This document shows, piece after piece, positions 45,361 to 53,989 of a DNA stretch of 64,000 bases. This DNA comes from Dyadobacter sp. 3J3. GTDB lineage: Bacteria > Bacteroidota > Bacteroidia > Cytophagales > Spirosomataceae. The stretch spans positions 21,971 through 85,970 of the forward strand of contig NZ_VTOL01000020.1 in assembly GCF_009801115.1 (NCBI RefSeq). The letters run 5' to 3'. Made by a program: the position numbers and the translations under genes. The notes under the pieces are model-generated. The model did no database searches. It had not been told where the DNA came from and was given only the letters and a program-made list of their open reading frames with translations. Numbering within the stretch: position 1 is the stretch's first letter; each line of letters starts with the position of its first letter.

Positions 45361-45394
45361 ACCCGTCCGACGGCGGAAAAGCCGTCGGACGGGT
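45361..45394. repeat. Strong palindrome ACCCGTCCGACGGC
   Basis: A perfect 14-bp stem (45361-45374 with 45381-45394) with the six-base loop GGAAAA, between two convergent genes. No T run follows on either strand, so it is not a standard terminator, though it may still end transcription. ACCCGTCCGAC also occurs within the repeat at 15005-15015. Confidence 0.75.
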
Positions 45395-45455
45395 GGCTTG
45401 TGAAAAAGCCTTTGGGATTAAATCAGATTGTGAAAATCAGATTTGCCAATTCAAA

Positions 45456-46478
45456 TTAATTCCAGCCTTGTGCCGTGATTGGGACACGGTTGTCGCCTTT
45501 TGTATGCAATAAAACTTCATCCTTTTTATCCGTCATATAACCAATGACGCTGATTTTTGGATTGTTTTTGATTTTGTCATAATCACTTTGCGGTACCGTG
45601 AAAAGCAATTCATAATCTTCTCCACCATTCAAAGCTGCGGTTATCGGCCCGATATTTAATTCAACGGCACCGACATAAGTCTGTTCGTCGATTGGTAATT
45701 TATCTTCAAAAACCAGCGCACCAACGCCTGATTGGGAACATAAATGTAAAAGATCAGAAGCCAGTCCGTCAGAAAGATCGATCATCGAAGTTGGAATTAC
45801 ACCTGCTGCTGCAAGTTCAAAAACCACATCCATGCGCGCTTCCGGGCGTAATTGTCTTTGAATTACATATTCTTTCCCATCAAGCTGAGGCTGCATATTT
45901 GGATCTGCCAGGAAAACCTGCTTTTCTCTTACCAACAATTGTAAGCCGATATACGCCCCACCCAAATCACCGGAAACACACAAAAGATCGTTTGCTTTTG
46001 CTGTATTCCGATACGTAATCCTGTCTTTCGCCACGCGTCCGAAAACGCTTACCGAAATAAATAATCCGGATAAGGAAGAAGAAGTATCACCGCCCACAAG
46101 ATCCACGTTGAAATCCTTGCAGGCTGCTTTCATTCCTTCATACAATTCTTCCACGGCCTCCACAGAAAAACGATTGCTCAAAGCCAAACCAACCGTAACC
46201 TGACGCGGAATTCCGTTCATTGCGGCAATGTCAGATACGTTAATCGCAATCGCCTTGTAGCCTAAATGTTTTAAAGGGAAAAAAGACAGATCGAAATGAA
46301 CGCCTTCCAAAAGAATATCGGTTGATAATAATCCGAATTCTGTGCCTAAATCTATTACTGCGGCGTCATCGCCTATGCCTGTTATACTGTCGGGTAAATT
46401 ATTTTTTAGCCCCTGATTCAGTCTTTTTATAAGACCAAATTCGCCTAAATTGCTGATTTCTGTTCTTGATTCTGCCAT
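45456..46478 (-). CDS. thiL: Thiamine-monophosphate kinase ThiL
   Basis: 340 residues. The N-terminal ATP/Mg site is SITGIGDDAAVIDLG, with STDILLEGVHFDLSFFPLKHLGYKAIAINVSDIAAMNG as the family's second motif. VDLVGGDTSSS and MIDLSDGLASDLLHLC complete the set of Mg-binding aspartates. It phosphorylates thiamine monophosphate to the coenzyme thiamine diphosphate in the cytoplasm. TAACTTTG on the minus strand (46483-46490), just upstream of the ATG, suggests a leaderless transcript. No other thiamine genes are in the window. Confidence 0.95.
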   Translation of the reverse strand: MAESRTEISNLGEFGLIKRLNQGLKNNLPDSITGIGDDAAVIDLGTEFGLLSTDILLEGVHFDLSFFPLKHLGYKAIAINVSDIAAMNGIPRQVTVGLALSNRFSVEAVEELYEGMKAACKDFNVDLVGGDTSSSLSGLFISVSVFGRVAKDRITYRNTAKANDLLCVSGDLGGAYIGLQLLVREKQVFLADPNMQPQLDGKEYVIQRQLRPEARMDVVFELAAAGVIPTSMIDLSDGLASDLLHLCSQSGVGALVFEDKLPIDEQTYVGAVELNIGPITAALNGGEDYELLFTVPQSDYDKIKNNPKISVIGYMTDKKDEVLLHTKGDNRVPITAQGWN

Positions 46479-46482
46479 GTTG

Positions 46483-46490
46483 CAAAGTTA
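46483..46490 (-). promoter_or_regulatory. Possible -7 element giving a leaderless thiL mRNA
   Basis: TAACTTTG on the minus strand fits TAnnTTTG only 4 bases before the thiL start codon, so transcription would begin at or very near the ATG. The -33 region falls in the upstream terminator hairpin and has no clear TTG. Confidence 0.35.
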
Positions 46491-46493
46491 GCT

Positions 46494-46537
46494 AAAAATA
46501 AACGAAGCCATCTCTTGCGGGAAATGGCTTCGTTTAT
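46494..46537 (-). terminator. Terminator of the lipocalin-like lipoprotein gene
   Basis: A perfect 14-bp stem (46498-46511 with 46524-46537) is followed on the minus strand by TTTTT. It lies 85 bases past the lipoprotein stop and just before thiL. Confidence 0.85.
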
Positions 46538-46621
46538 CAATAAAATTTTAACATTAAAAGTTCAGTAACTGACTGTTAATTGATAAGTCAATCAAACGAA
46601 GTCAGATTCAAACCTTAAAAA

Positions 46622-47071
46622 TTACTGTGTTGAAAGTGTATATTGGTTAATTGTATTTCCTGTTTTTGGACTTGCATCCACGCGTGTTAATACAACTTTG
46701 GTATCGTCAAGAGAAGTAATCGTGAATTTTACGGTACCACCGCTTCCACTTGGCTGAGGTGTCAGTCCCGACAAGGTCAAACTTGTCTCTCCGTCCACTG
46801 TCCATTTTCCACTAAAAATATTTTTATCAAATTCCGTGTACGTTGCTGTCCCATCGCTGTTCAAAACCAGTTTGAAATTGGAGTATTCAGCGCGGATATT
46901 GCCCGCTCCTCCTCTTGTGTAAACCACAACGGTTCCTTCTTTTACAGATTCAGCGGCCCACGATTTTGCAATACGTTCAGTAACTGATTTGGGAGATTTT
47001 TTACTGCAACCTGCTGTTACAAGTGTGATGATCAGCAAAATGCTGCAAAGTAAAGTATACGTTTTTTTCAT
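46622..47071 (-). CDS. Small lipocalin-like lipoprotein
   Basis: 149 residues from the ATG at 47071; an in-frame GTG four codons upstream is less likely. The signal peptide MKKTYTLLCSILLIITLVTAGC ends in lipobox TAGC. The mature part has the alternating strands of a small beta-barrel: IAKSWAAESVKEGTVVVY, FKLVLNSDGTATYTEFD, FSGKWTVDGETSLTLSGL, TVKFTITSLDDTKVVLTR. This pattern is that of the lipocalin-like domains common in Bacteroidota lipoproteins. The ligand is unknown. It is followed by its own terminator. Confidence 0.75.
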   Translation of the reverse strand: MKKTYTLLCSILLIITLVTAGCSKKSPKSVTERIAKSWAAESVKEGTVVVYTRGGAGNIRAEYSNFKLVLNSDGTATYTEFDKNIFSGKWTVDGETSLTLSGLTPQPSGSGGTVKFTITSLDDTKVVLTRVDASPKTGNTINQYTLSTQ

Positions 47072-47208
47072 TCTATCTTTCACGGATAATTTTCTAATTA
47101 AACGACAAGTTCAGATTTTTTAGTCTTAATATCAAAATATTCTGAAATGATCGTCTTAAATTCCGCCCCGGAAATAATTAAAACCGTTTTTTAAGTAACC
47201 AGGCATAC

Positions 47209-47448
47209 ATGAAAGAATATACAAAGTCTCAGCTCGCGCTACGAAACGGACAGGATAAGGAAGAGATTTGGTGTGCATACCAGGGACTTATTTATGACGT
47301 TACAACATCCCGGCTCTGGCGAAACGGACATCATTATGAGCATTGGGCCGGACAGGACCTAACCAAAGAACTTGGAGACGCGCCGCACACAGAACGTGTT
47401 TTTGAGAAATTTAAGGTCATAGGAAAATTAACAGAACCATTTAATTAA
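47209..47448 (+). CDS. Cytochrome b5-like heme/steroid-binding domain protein
   Basis: 79 residues, one domain. EYTKSQLALRNGQDKEEIWCAYQGLIYDVTTSRLWRNG matches the start of a cytochrome b5-like fold, and GHHYEHWAGQDLTKELGDAPH the helix pair. The canonical HPGG heme motif is absent; histidines in GHHYEH and APHTE could serve instead, as in the membrane-associated progesterone-receptor (MAPR) branch. There is no membrane anchor. It lies 6 bases before the kinase gene on the same strand, so the two probably form an operon. Whether it binds heme is not known. Confidence 0.8.
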   Translation: MKEYTKSQLALRNGQDKEEIWCAYQGLIYDVTTSRLWRNGHHYEHWAGQDLTKELGDAPHTERVFEKFKVIGKLTEPFN

Positions 47449-47454
47449 CAGCAC

Positions 47455-48318
47455 TTGAAACAATATACTTATCTGATTGCAGACAGCGGTTCCACAAAAA
47501 CAGATTGGCTGGTGGCAACAACCGGAAAAACACCATACCGCCTTCATTCTGGAGGGCTTAACCCTTTTTATCAGACCAAAGAAGAAGTTACAGAAGTTTT
47601 AGAAAAGGAAGTATTACCCTTTATAGGGTCACCGATCGACCAGATATTTTTTTACGGGGCGGGGTGTGCTGATAAAATTACGAGTCGCCCGATTTATGAT
47701 GCGTTGGTGGATTCTGTTCCTTCCGCGGAAATTATTGAGGTAGCTTCGGATATGCTTGCAGCGGCACGTGGATTGTGCGGAAATAAGCCAGGGATTGCCT
47801 GTATTTTGGGAACTGGTGCGAACAATGCATTTTACGACGGATATAAAATTGCGCATTCAATCGGCTCCCTTGGTTTTTGGCTGGGGGATGAAGGCAGCGG
47901 ATCTTATCTTGGAAAAACTTTGCTGGTCAATTTCCTGCAAAATGAATTGCCGCAGGATCTCCAAAAGCAGTTTGAGGAAACATATCCCGGCACAAACCGA
48001 TTATTTGTACTTGAAAAAGTGTATCGTCAGCCGTTCCCAAACCGTTATTTCGCAACATTCTCTGAATTTATTTCAAAAAATATTCATCATCATTTTATCA
48101 ACAAACTGGTTCAGGATGCGTTTATTCTTTTTACAGAAAAATATATTTTGAAACATCAGGATGCCGAAAATTATCCGATTCATTTTACCGGATCTATCGC
48201 TTTTTATTACAGGGAAATTTTAAAAACCGTTTTAGAAAGTAAAGGTTTGAAAGTTGGAAAAATTGCAAAGTCGCCCATGGAAACGCTTTATGAATATCAT
48301 TTGCAAAGAGATATGTAA
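47455..48318 (+). CDS. BadF/BadG-type ATPase, N-acetylglucosamine kinase-like
   Basis: 287 residues of the ASKHA fold. The start is the TTG at 47455, as a stop precedes it and the family motif follows at once: YLIADSGSTKTDWLV is the phosphate-1 loop. ACILGTGANNAFYDG is the phosphate-2 region, and LGDEGSGSYLGKTLL is typical of the GlcNAc kinase group. It probably phosphorylates N-acetylglucosamine or a related amino sugar in the cytoplasm, perhaps for cell-wall recycling. It is co-directional with the cytochrome b5-like gene, but the functional link is unclear. Confidence 0.82.
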   Translation: MKQYTYLIADSGSTKTDWLVATTGKTPYRLHSGGLNPFYQTKEEVTEVLEKEVLPFIGSPIDQIFFYGAGCADKITSRPIYDALVDSVPSAEIIEVASDMLAAARGLCGNKPGIACILGTGANNAFYDGYKIAHSIGSLGFWLGDEGSGSYLGKTLLVNFLQNELPQDLQKQFEETYPGTNRLFVLEKVYRQPFPNRYFATFSEFISKNIHHHFINKLVQDAFILFTEKYILKHQDAENYPIHFTGSIAFYYREILKTVLESKGLKVGKIAKSPMETLYEYHLQRDM

Positions 48319-48390
48319 GGGAAATTTTGTTGTAATATCGACTGGCATACACTTTGATAACTTTTAACTTTATTAGAAACTAATTCATCA

Positions 48391-49635
48391 ATGCCAAGAC
48401 GTTCCATTCGCTGGCTTACTGTATTTTCTGCGCTGTTGATTATCGGTGTTGTTATTACCCAGATTTACTGGGTAAAACAGGCGCTTGATCTCCGTCATCG
48501 GCAGTTTAATCAAAATGCGCATGTTGCTTTGCAGGATGTTGCCCAGGAACTTGCGTCGGTTAATGGCGTTATGCAGACTTCAAATCCGGTGGAGCAATTA
48601 TCGCCGGAATATTTTCTTGTCAATACCAACGCGACAACGCAGCCGGATTTACTGGAACATTTTATCAAGGACAGTTTTCAAAAACACAATCTGATTACTG
48701 ATTTTGAAGTCGGAATTTATGATTGTACCACGGACCGGATGCGGTATGGCATGTCGTTAAGTACAAAAACGAATGACAAAACTTCCGCGAAAACATCAAA
48801 CTGGGAGCGTACGGACAAATATCCTTATTATTTCGGCGTAAGATTTCCGGAACAGTCCGCTTACATTGTCGGGAATTTGAATGGCTGGATTTGGTCGTCG
48901 ATGCTGGTTTTGCTTGCCGTCGGTTTTTTTGCGTACGCGCTCTTCATTATTTTGAGACAAAAACATTTGTCGGAAGTGCAGCGGAATTTTGTCAATAATA
49001 TGACACATGAATTACAGACACCCATTTCTACGATTCGTATCGCGGCTGATGTTTTGAATTCAGATATCATCGTTACGCAGCCCGAACGTCATAAACGGTA
49101 TGTGCATATAGTTCAGGAAGAGATTTTAAGATTGCAAACGCAGGTGGAAATGGTGCTTTCCATTGCGAAGGCGGAAAGGAATTCGCTCAATTTAAAAAGA
49201 GAAAAAATCGATGTGAACCAGGTTATCGACTCTTTGTTATTGCCTTTTGAGGGGAAAATAAAACTGAAATATGAAGCGGCCAATCATTTTATTGAAGCCG
49301 ATATTTTCCATTTTAGAAATATGATCACCAACCTGATTGACAACGCGATAAAATATTCCCCCGATCTGCCGGAGGTCGTTATCAGGACTTTCAATAAGAA
49401 AAACTGTCTTGTGATTTGTGTGGAGGATAAAGGCCTGGGAATTGCCAGGGAATATCAGAAAAAGATTTTTAATAAATTTTTCCGGATCAGTAATGCTGAC
49501 GTGCATAATGTGAAAGGCTCAGGAATTGGCCTTAGTTATGTCAAACAGATTGTCCGCTCCCATCACTGGAATCTGGAACTTGACAGCGCACTGGGACAAG
49601 GAAGTACGTTTAGTATCAGCATTCCTCAAAAATAA
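48391..49635 (+). CDS. Two-component sensor histidine kinase
   Basis: 414 residues. Two membrane helices (about 7-27 and 168-190) enclose a periplasmic sensor domain of about 140 residues with no known motif. HisKA follows with the phosphorylated His206 in NNMTHELQTPISTIRIA. The ATPase domain has the N box NMITNLIDNAIKYSP, G1 CVEDKGLGIA and G2 GSGIGLSYVKQIV. It pairs with the response regulator 34 bases downstream. The signal is unknown, since the sensor domain is not recognised. Confidence 0.93.
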   Translation: MPRRSIRWLTVFSALLIIGVVITQIYWVKQALDLRHRQFNQNAHVALQDVAQELASVNGVMQTSNPVEQLSPEYFLVNTNATTQPDLLEHFIKDSFQKHNLITDFEVGIYDCTTDRMRYGMSLSTKTNDKTSAKTSNWERTDKYPYYFGVRFPEQSAYIVGNLNGWIWSSMLVLLAVGFFAYALFIILRQKHLSEVQRNFVNNMTHELQTPISTIRIAADVLNSDIIVTQPERHKRYVHIVQEEILRLQTQVEMVLSIAKAERNSLNLKREKIDVNQVIDSLLLPFEGKIKLKYEAANHFIEADIFHFRNMITNLIDNAIKYSPDLPEVVIRTFNKKNCLVICVEDKGLGIAREYQKKIFNKFFRISNADVHNVKGSGIGLSYVKQIVRSHHWNLELDSALGQGSTFSISIPQK

Positions 49636-49669
49636 TTTTTGCTTCAACCTAAAACATAAATCAGTTACA

Positions 49670-50356
49670 TTGAAAAAGAAAATTTTATACGTCGAGGACG
49701 ACCCGAATCTGGCCTTTGCTACGAAAGATAATCTGGAAGAATACGATTACGAGGTTGTGCACGCCAGCGACGGCGCAGAAGCTTTGGATGTAATAGAAAA
49801 AGAGCATTTCGATATTTGTGTCCTGGACGTAATGCTTCCGAAAATGGACGGTTTTACGTTAGCTGAAAATATCCGTAAATCAGACAAACAGGTCCCGATT
49901 TTATTCTTGACTGCGCGAGCTTTACAGGAGGACAAGATCAAAGGGTTTGAATTGGGTGCAGATGATTACGTCACCAAACCGTTCAGTATTCAGGAATTGA
50001 TGTTACGGATTGAAGTGATTTTACGAAGAAATAATTCTGGAAAACCGACACCTGTTCAGCCTAAAACGAATACGGTCGGCAAATATAATTTCGATTTTAC
50101 GAAGCTGACTTTATCAATAAATGACAGCCTCCAAACGCTCACTTTTCGGGAAGCGGAGGTGTTAAAATATCTTTCGGAACGTCCGGATCAGGTGATTCGC
50201 CGGGACGAATTGCTGAAAGCGATCTGGGGAGACGACGATTATTTTATGGGAAGAAGCCTGGATGTTTTTATTTCAAGATTGCGTAAATATCTATCCGCAG
50301 ACCCTGCAATCCGCATTGATAACGTTCACGGTGTGGGGTTTAGAATGACTTTTTAA
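49670..50356 (+). CDS. Two-component response regulator, OmpR family
   Basis: 228 residues from the TTG at 49670 (LKKKILYVEDD). The frame is open further left into the kinase gene, but that part is not family-like. The receiver domain has EDD acidic residues, the phosphorylated Asp53 in CVLDVMLPKMDGF, T in FLTARA and K in YVTKPFS. The winged-helix DNA-binding domain (about 130-228) ends SLDVFISRLRKYLSADPAIRIDNVHGVGFRMTF. It regulates transcription in response to the upstream kinase. Targets are unknown. Confidence 0.94.
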   Translation: MKKKILYVEDDPNLAFATKDNLEEYDYEVVHASDGAEALDVIEKEHFDICVLDVMLPKMDGFTLAENIRKSDKQVPILFLTARALQEDKIKGFELGADDYVTKPFSIQELMLRIEVILRRNNSGKPTPVQPKTNTVGKYNFDFTKLTLSINDSLQTLTFREAEVLKYLSERPDQVIRRDELLKAIWGDDDYFMGRSLDVFISRLRKYLSADPAIRIDNVHGVGFRMTF

Positions 50357-50387
50357 TACATTATTTTTCAAATATCTTTTATTTTTA

Positions 50388-50418
50388 TTTGCACCAAAAT
50401 AATAAATACCTATATTTG
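50388..50418 (+). promoter_or_regulatory. Promoter of rpmB, consensus Bacteroidota type
   Basis: TTTG (50388-50391) and TATATTTG (50411-50418) are separated by 19 bases, an exact match to the TTTG-N19-TAnnTTTG pattern. The start codon is 28 bases after the second element. Confidence 0.75.
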
Positions 50419-50445
50419 CACCCTCATTTGGAAAAATTGATCGTC

Positions 50446-50685
50446 ATGGCTAAGGTTTGTCAAATTACTGGTAAAAGAACACGCGTTGGAAATAATGTTT
50501 CTCACGCTAACAATAAAACAAAACGTAAATTCTTCCCGAATTTACAAAAGAAACGTTTCTTCCTTCCTTCATCGGGAGAATGGGTTACGTTGAAAGTAGC
50601 TACATCTGCTCTTCGTACAATCAACAAGAACGGTATTGAAGCTACGATCCAAAAAGCATACGATAAAGGAACGCTTACGTTCTAA
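50446..50685 (+). CDS. rpmB: 50S ribosomal protein L28
   Basis: 79 residues from the ATG at 50446 (MAKVCQITGKRTRVGNNVSH). The open frame begins earlier at 50389 but that part overlaps the promoter and is unlike the family. KRKFFPNLQKKRF and TLKVATSALRTINKNGIEA are the standard L28 sequence. It is a structural part of the large ribosomal subunit. It has a perfect promoter and a strong terminator and is a single-gene unit; the usual partner L33 is not next to it. Confidence 0.97.
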   Translation: MAKVCQITGKRTRVGNNVSHANNKTKRKFFPNLQKKRFFLPSSGEWVTLKVATSALRTINKNGIEATIQKAYDKGTLTF

Positions 50686-50705
50686 GAAATTTGCGAATTT
50701 ATTGG

Positions 50706-50738
50706 AAAGGACTTCCTTTTTTCGGGAAGTCCTTTTTT
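50706..50738 (+). terminator. Terminator of rpmB
   Basis: An 11-bp stem AAAGGACTTCC (50706-50716) with GGAAGTCCTTT (50725-50735), then further Ts. It lies 21 bases past the stop. Confidence 0.88.
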
Positions 50739-50820
50739 CGTAAAATCTTTGAGCTGGGATTATTTTAGTCTTAAGATGGAAAAGAAATTACAGAGAACGT
50801 AAATACTTATCAACATCCTA

Positions 50821-51351
50821 ATGGCTGAGAATTCTCCTGTTCAAAACGTTTTTCTTCTTTTAGGATCCAATCTTGGAGACAGATCCCAAATTCTCAAATC
50901 GGCTGAAACTCTGATTGAGGAAAGAATTGGTAAAATTCAATCTGCTTCTTCCATTTATGAAACCGCTCCCTGGGGCGTTTTGGATCAGCCTGCTTTTTTA
51001 AATCAGATTCTTATCGTTTCAACCGGATTAATGCCGGAAGAAGTCCTGCGCTTTGTTCTGGAAATAGAACATGAGCTTGGGAGAATTCGCTATGAACGAT
51101 GGGGTGCCCGCGTGATTGATATAGATATGCTTTATTATCAGGACCTTATTCTGGATTCTGCGCGCCTTACCTTACCACATCCAAGACTACACGAACGACG
51201 GTTTACGCTCGTTCCCCTAAATGAAATCGCCCCTGATTTCATTCATCCTGTTTTACAGAAAACTACAAGTCAATTATTATCAGAATGTTCCGATCCCGGA
51301 GCTGTTGTAATTATTTCTACAAATAATACTAATTCCGATTTTGCGAATTAG
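50821..51351 (+). CDS. folK: 2-amino-4-hydroxy-6-hydroxymethyldihydropteridine pyrophosphokinase FolK
   Basis: 176 residues. Family motifs are VFLLLGSNLGDRSQILKSA, SSIYETAPWGVLDQPAFLN, ARVIDIDMLYYQDLILDSARLTLPHPRLHERRFTLVPLNEI, with the Mg-binding D-x-D (IDID) and the HPRxxxRxFxxxPLxEI signature. It transfers pyrophosphate from ATP to the pterin in folate synthesis. It stands alone after the L28 gene; no other folate genes adjoin it, except that the class IV aminotransferase at 44490 could be the PabC of the same pathway. Confidence 0.95.
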   Translation: MAENSPVQNVFLLLGSNLGDRSQILKSAETLIEERIGKIQSASSIYETAPWGVLDQPAFLNQILIVSTGLMPEEVLRFVLEIEHELGRIRYERWGARVIDIDMLYYQDLILDSARLTLPHPRLHERRFTLVPLNEIAPDFIHPVLQKTTSQLLSECSDPGAVVIISTNNTNSDFAN

Positions 51352-51583
51352 AGGAGAATTCCTCCCATTCACTCCCCATTTTCAGCTGTTTATCATTTTT
51401 TTATATTATGGTAATCTGATTATCACTTGTTTTACATTACAGTAGGATAAAATCTTAATTTTATTTTTAGGTAATCATAGGGGTAAGTCTTTCAATGGTT
51501 GTCCTGCAAATAGGAAAAGTTCAATTTATTAAAAGTAATAAGTTGTCTTGAACCGTCTTCGTATTAATCATCAAAACATTAGC

Positions 51584-53983
51584 ATGAAAAGTAAAATACA
51601 AAAAAAGTGGATTGGGCTTTTGCTGTCTTTTTTCAGCATAGCATCTTTTGCACAAACAAAACATACCGTGAGCGGATATGTTAAAGATATTGCAAACGGG
51701 GAAGGTCTGATCGGCGTCTCCGTTTATGTTCGTGAAGCACAGACGGGTGTGGTAACAAACCCGTACGGCTTTTATTCTCTAACGTTACCTGCTGGTACTT
51801 ATACCGTCGTTTATTCCTACATAGGATATCAGAAAAATACAAAGACGATTGAATTGAATGCCGATCAAACGGTCAGTATTGAATTAGCCGATGAAAGCGA
51901 AAACCTGAAAGAAGTTACTATTTCAACAAAAAAGGACGATGAGAATGTGCGAAGCATTGAAATGTCTGTCAATAAAGTTGAAATGAAGACGATCAGGAAA
52001 ATGCCCGCACTTCTTGGCGAGGTTGATTTGATACGTAGTATTCAGTTATTGCCCGGGGTTACTACTGTTGGAGAAGGTGCTTCCGGATTTAACGTTCGGG
52101 GTGGCGATATTTCCCAGAACCTGGTGCTTCTGGACGAAGCTCCGGTTTTCAATTCTTCTCACTTGTTTGGTTTCTTTTCCGTTTTCAATCCTGATGTTGT
52201 AAAAGATGTAAAGTTATTCAAAGGTGGAATTCCTGCGCAATATGGCGGACGGATCTCGTCGATTCTGGATGTAAGGATGAAGGAAGGAAATTCTAAGAAA
52301 CGTGAAATTAATGGCGGTATTGGTTCCATTTTCTCTCGCCTAACCTATGAGCAGCCGTTCGCGGCAGGTAAAGGATCCTTTATTGTAGCCGCCCGTCGGT
52401 CATATATTGATATTTTGGCAAAACCATTTTTGAACAAAGATTTGAAAGACTCCAAGTTCAACTTTTACGATTTAACGGCCAAAGTAAATTACAGGTTAGG
52501 GAATAAGGATACATTTTTTGCTTCGGGTTATTTAGGAAAGGATGTTTTTGGAGGTGGTGATTTTGGTTTTGGCTGGGGAAATAAAACATTGACGGGGCGT
52601 TGGAATCACATTTTTTCCAATAAACTGTTTATGAATATGACAGCTTATTACAGCAATTACGATTATAATCTGGGGCAAAATGAGAATGATAAAAATGCAA
52701 AAGACCGTTTTGTCTGGAATTCCAGAATTGTGACAAAAAGCATCAAACCTGATTTTACATATTACATCACGCCTAATAACCAGCTGACTTTTGGCGGACA
52801 GTATATCAACTATGATTCTAGTCCGGGTAAAGCTACTGCGGTTTCCGAAGGGGAAGGTCTGAATCTTGATCTTCCGTCACGTCACGCCGATGAATCTGCC
52901 ATATATATTGCGAACGAACAAAAACTGACGGACAAGATTTCCCTGCAATACGGTATCCGTTATTCATATTTCAGGAGTTTAGGAGCTGGCATTGAATATT
53001 CTTACCGCGATACTACGGCGGGAATCAGAAAGCAGCCTATTTTCCCGGGAAAAGAATATCAAAGCGGAGATGTTATCAAAACATACGGAAACTTTGAACC
53101 ACGTTTTGCAGTGAATATCGGTTTGAATTCGGTTTCTTCTTTGAAAATAAGTTACAACCGCATGTCACAATATCTGCATTTGCTGTCTAATACCGCAGCA
53201 AGTTCTCCTCTTGATGTGTGGACGCTGAGTTCTTCCAATATCAAACCAGAACTCGCCGATCAGGTTGCGCTGGGTTGGTTCAGGAATTTCAAGGATAACA
53301 TGTACGAAGCTTCTGTGGAGGTTTATTACAAAAAGCTGCACAATCAGCTTGATTACGTGGTCGGTTCAGATTTGTTGTTGAATCAATTTGTAGAAGGAGA
53401 TTTGCTTACCGGAAGAGGAAGAGCCTACGGTGCGGAATTTTATCTGAAAAAGAATAAAGGCCGCTTAACAGGTTGGGTAAGTTATACTTTATCAAAAACG
53501 GAACGACAAGTTGAAGGCGTGAATAATGGAAACTGGTTTAACGCACGTTTTGACAAACCGCATAACTTCACTACGGTAGCTATTTATGAGCTTAACAAAA
53601 GGCTGACATTATCGTCCAACTTTACGATCACCTCGGGAACACCGGCCACTTTTCCAACGAATGGTTACACCTGGGGTGGATATTCACTGGGCAACAATTA
53701 CAACAATGCCAGAAATAACAACCGAATCCCGGCCTATCACCGTCTGGATCTTGCGGCAACACTTAAAGCACGTAAAAAACTTTTTGGAATTGGTGAAGGA
53801 GAATGGGTTTTCTCAATTTACAATGTCTACAACCGCAGAAATGCATTCTCGGTTTATACACGCCAGAATGAGGATAAGCCAACGGCCAGCGAAAAAGCTC
53901 AGAATTTGCTGAGAACACAAGCGGTTCGGTATTCTGTAATTGGAAGTCTTATTCCTTCTATTACGTATAATTTCAAGTTTTAA
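51584..53983 (+). CDS. TonB-dependent receptor with carboxypeptidase-like N-terminal domain
   Basis: 799 residues from the ATG at 51584 (MKSKIQKKWIGLLLSFF); a TTG start 12 codons upstream is less likely. A signal peptide ends at SFAQ. A CarboxypepD_reg-like domain (about 25-115, GYVKDIANGEGLIGVSVYVREAQTGVVTNPYGFYSLTLPAGTY) is followed by the plug (LLGEVDLIRSIQLLPGVTTVGEGASGFNVRGGDISQNLVLLDEAPVF) and the outer-membrane barrel ending in SLIPSITYNFKF. It imports an unknown substrate across the outer membrane using TonB energy. The next gene, 6 bases away, is a DUF4249 lipoprotein, the common partner of this receptor type; there is no SusD. Confidence 0.93.
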   Translation: MKSKIQKKWIGLLLSFFSIASFAQTKHTVSGYVKDIANGEGLIGVSVYVREAQTGVVTNPYGFYSLTLPAGTYTVVYSYIGYQKNTKTIELNADQTVSIELADESENLKEVTISTKKDDENVRSIEMSVNKVEMKTIRKMPALLGEVDLIRSIQLLPGVTTVGEGASGFNVRGGDISQNLVLLDEAPVFNSSHLFGFFSVFNPDVVKDVKLFKGGIPAQYGGRISSILDVRMKEGNSKKREINGGIGSIFSRLTYEQPFAAGKGSFIVAARRSYIDILAKPFLNKDLKDSKFNFYDLTAKVNYRLGNKDTFFASGYLGKDVFGGGDFGFGWGNKTLTGRWNHIFSNKLFMNMTAYYSNYDYNLGQNENDKNAKDRFVWNSRIVTKSIKPDFTYYITPNNQLTFGGQYINYDSSPGKATAVSEGEGLNLDLPSRHADESAIYIANEQKLTDKISLQYGIRYSYFRSLGAGIEYSYRDTTAGIRKQPIFPGKEYQSGDVIKTYGNFEPRFAVNIGLNSVSSLKISYNRMSQYLHLLSNTAASSPLDVWTLSSSNIKPELADQVALGWFRNFKDNMYEASVEVYYKKLHNQLDYVVGSDLLLNQFVEGDLLTGRGRAYGAEFYLKKNKGRLTGWVSYTLSKTERQVEGVNNGNWFNARFDKPHNFTTVAIYELNKRLTLSSNFTITSGTPATFPTNGYTWGGYSLGNNYNNARNNNRIPAYHRLDLAATLKARKKLFGIGEGEWVFSIYNVYNRRNAFSVYTRQNEDKPTASEKAQNLLRTQAVRYSVIGSLIPSITYNFKF

Positions 53984-53989
53984 TTAGCC

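Noticed and set aside
45361..45394. Standard rho-independent terminator between the aminotransferase and thiL
   Set aside because: The stem is strong, but no T run follows on either strand; kept as a repeat instead.
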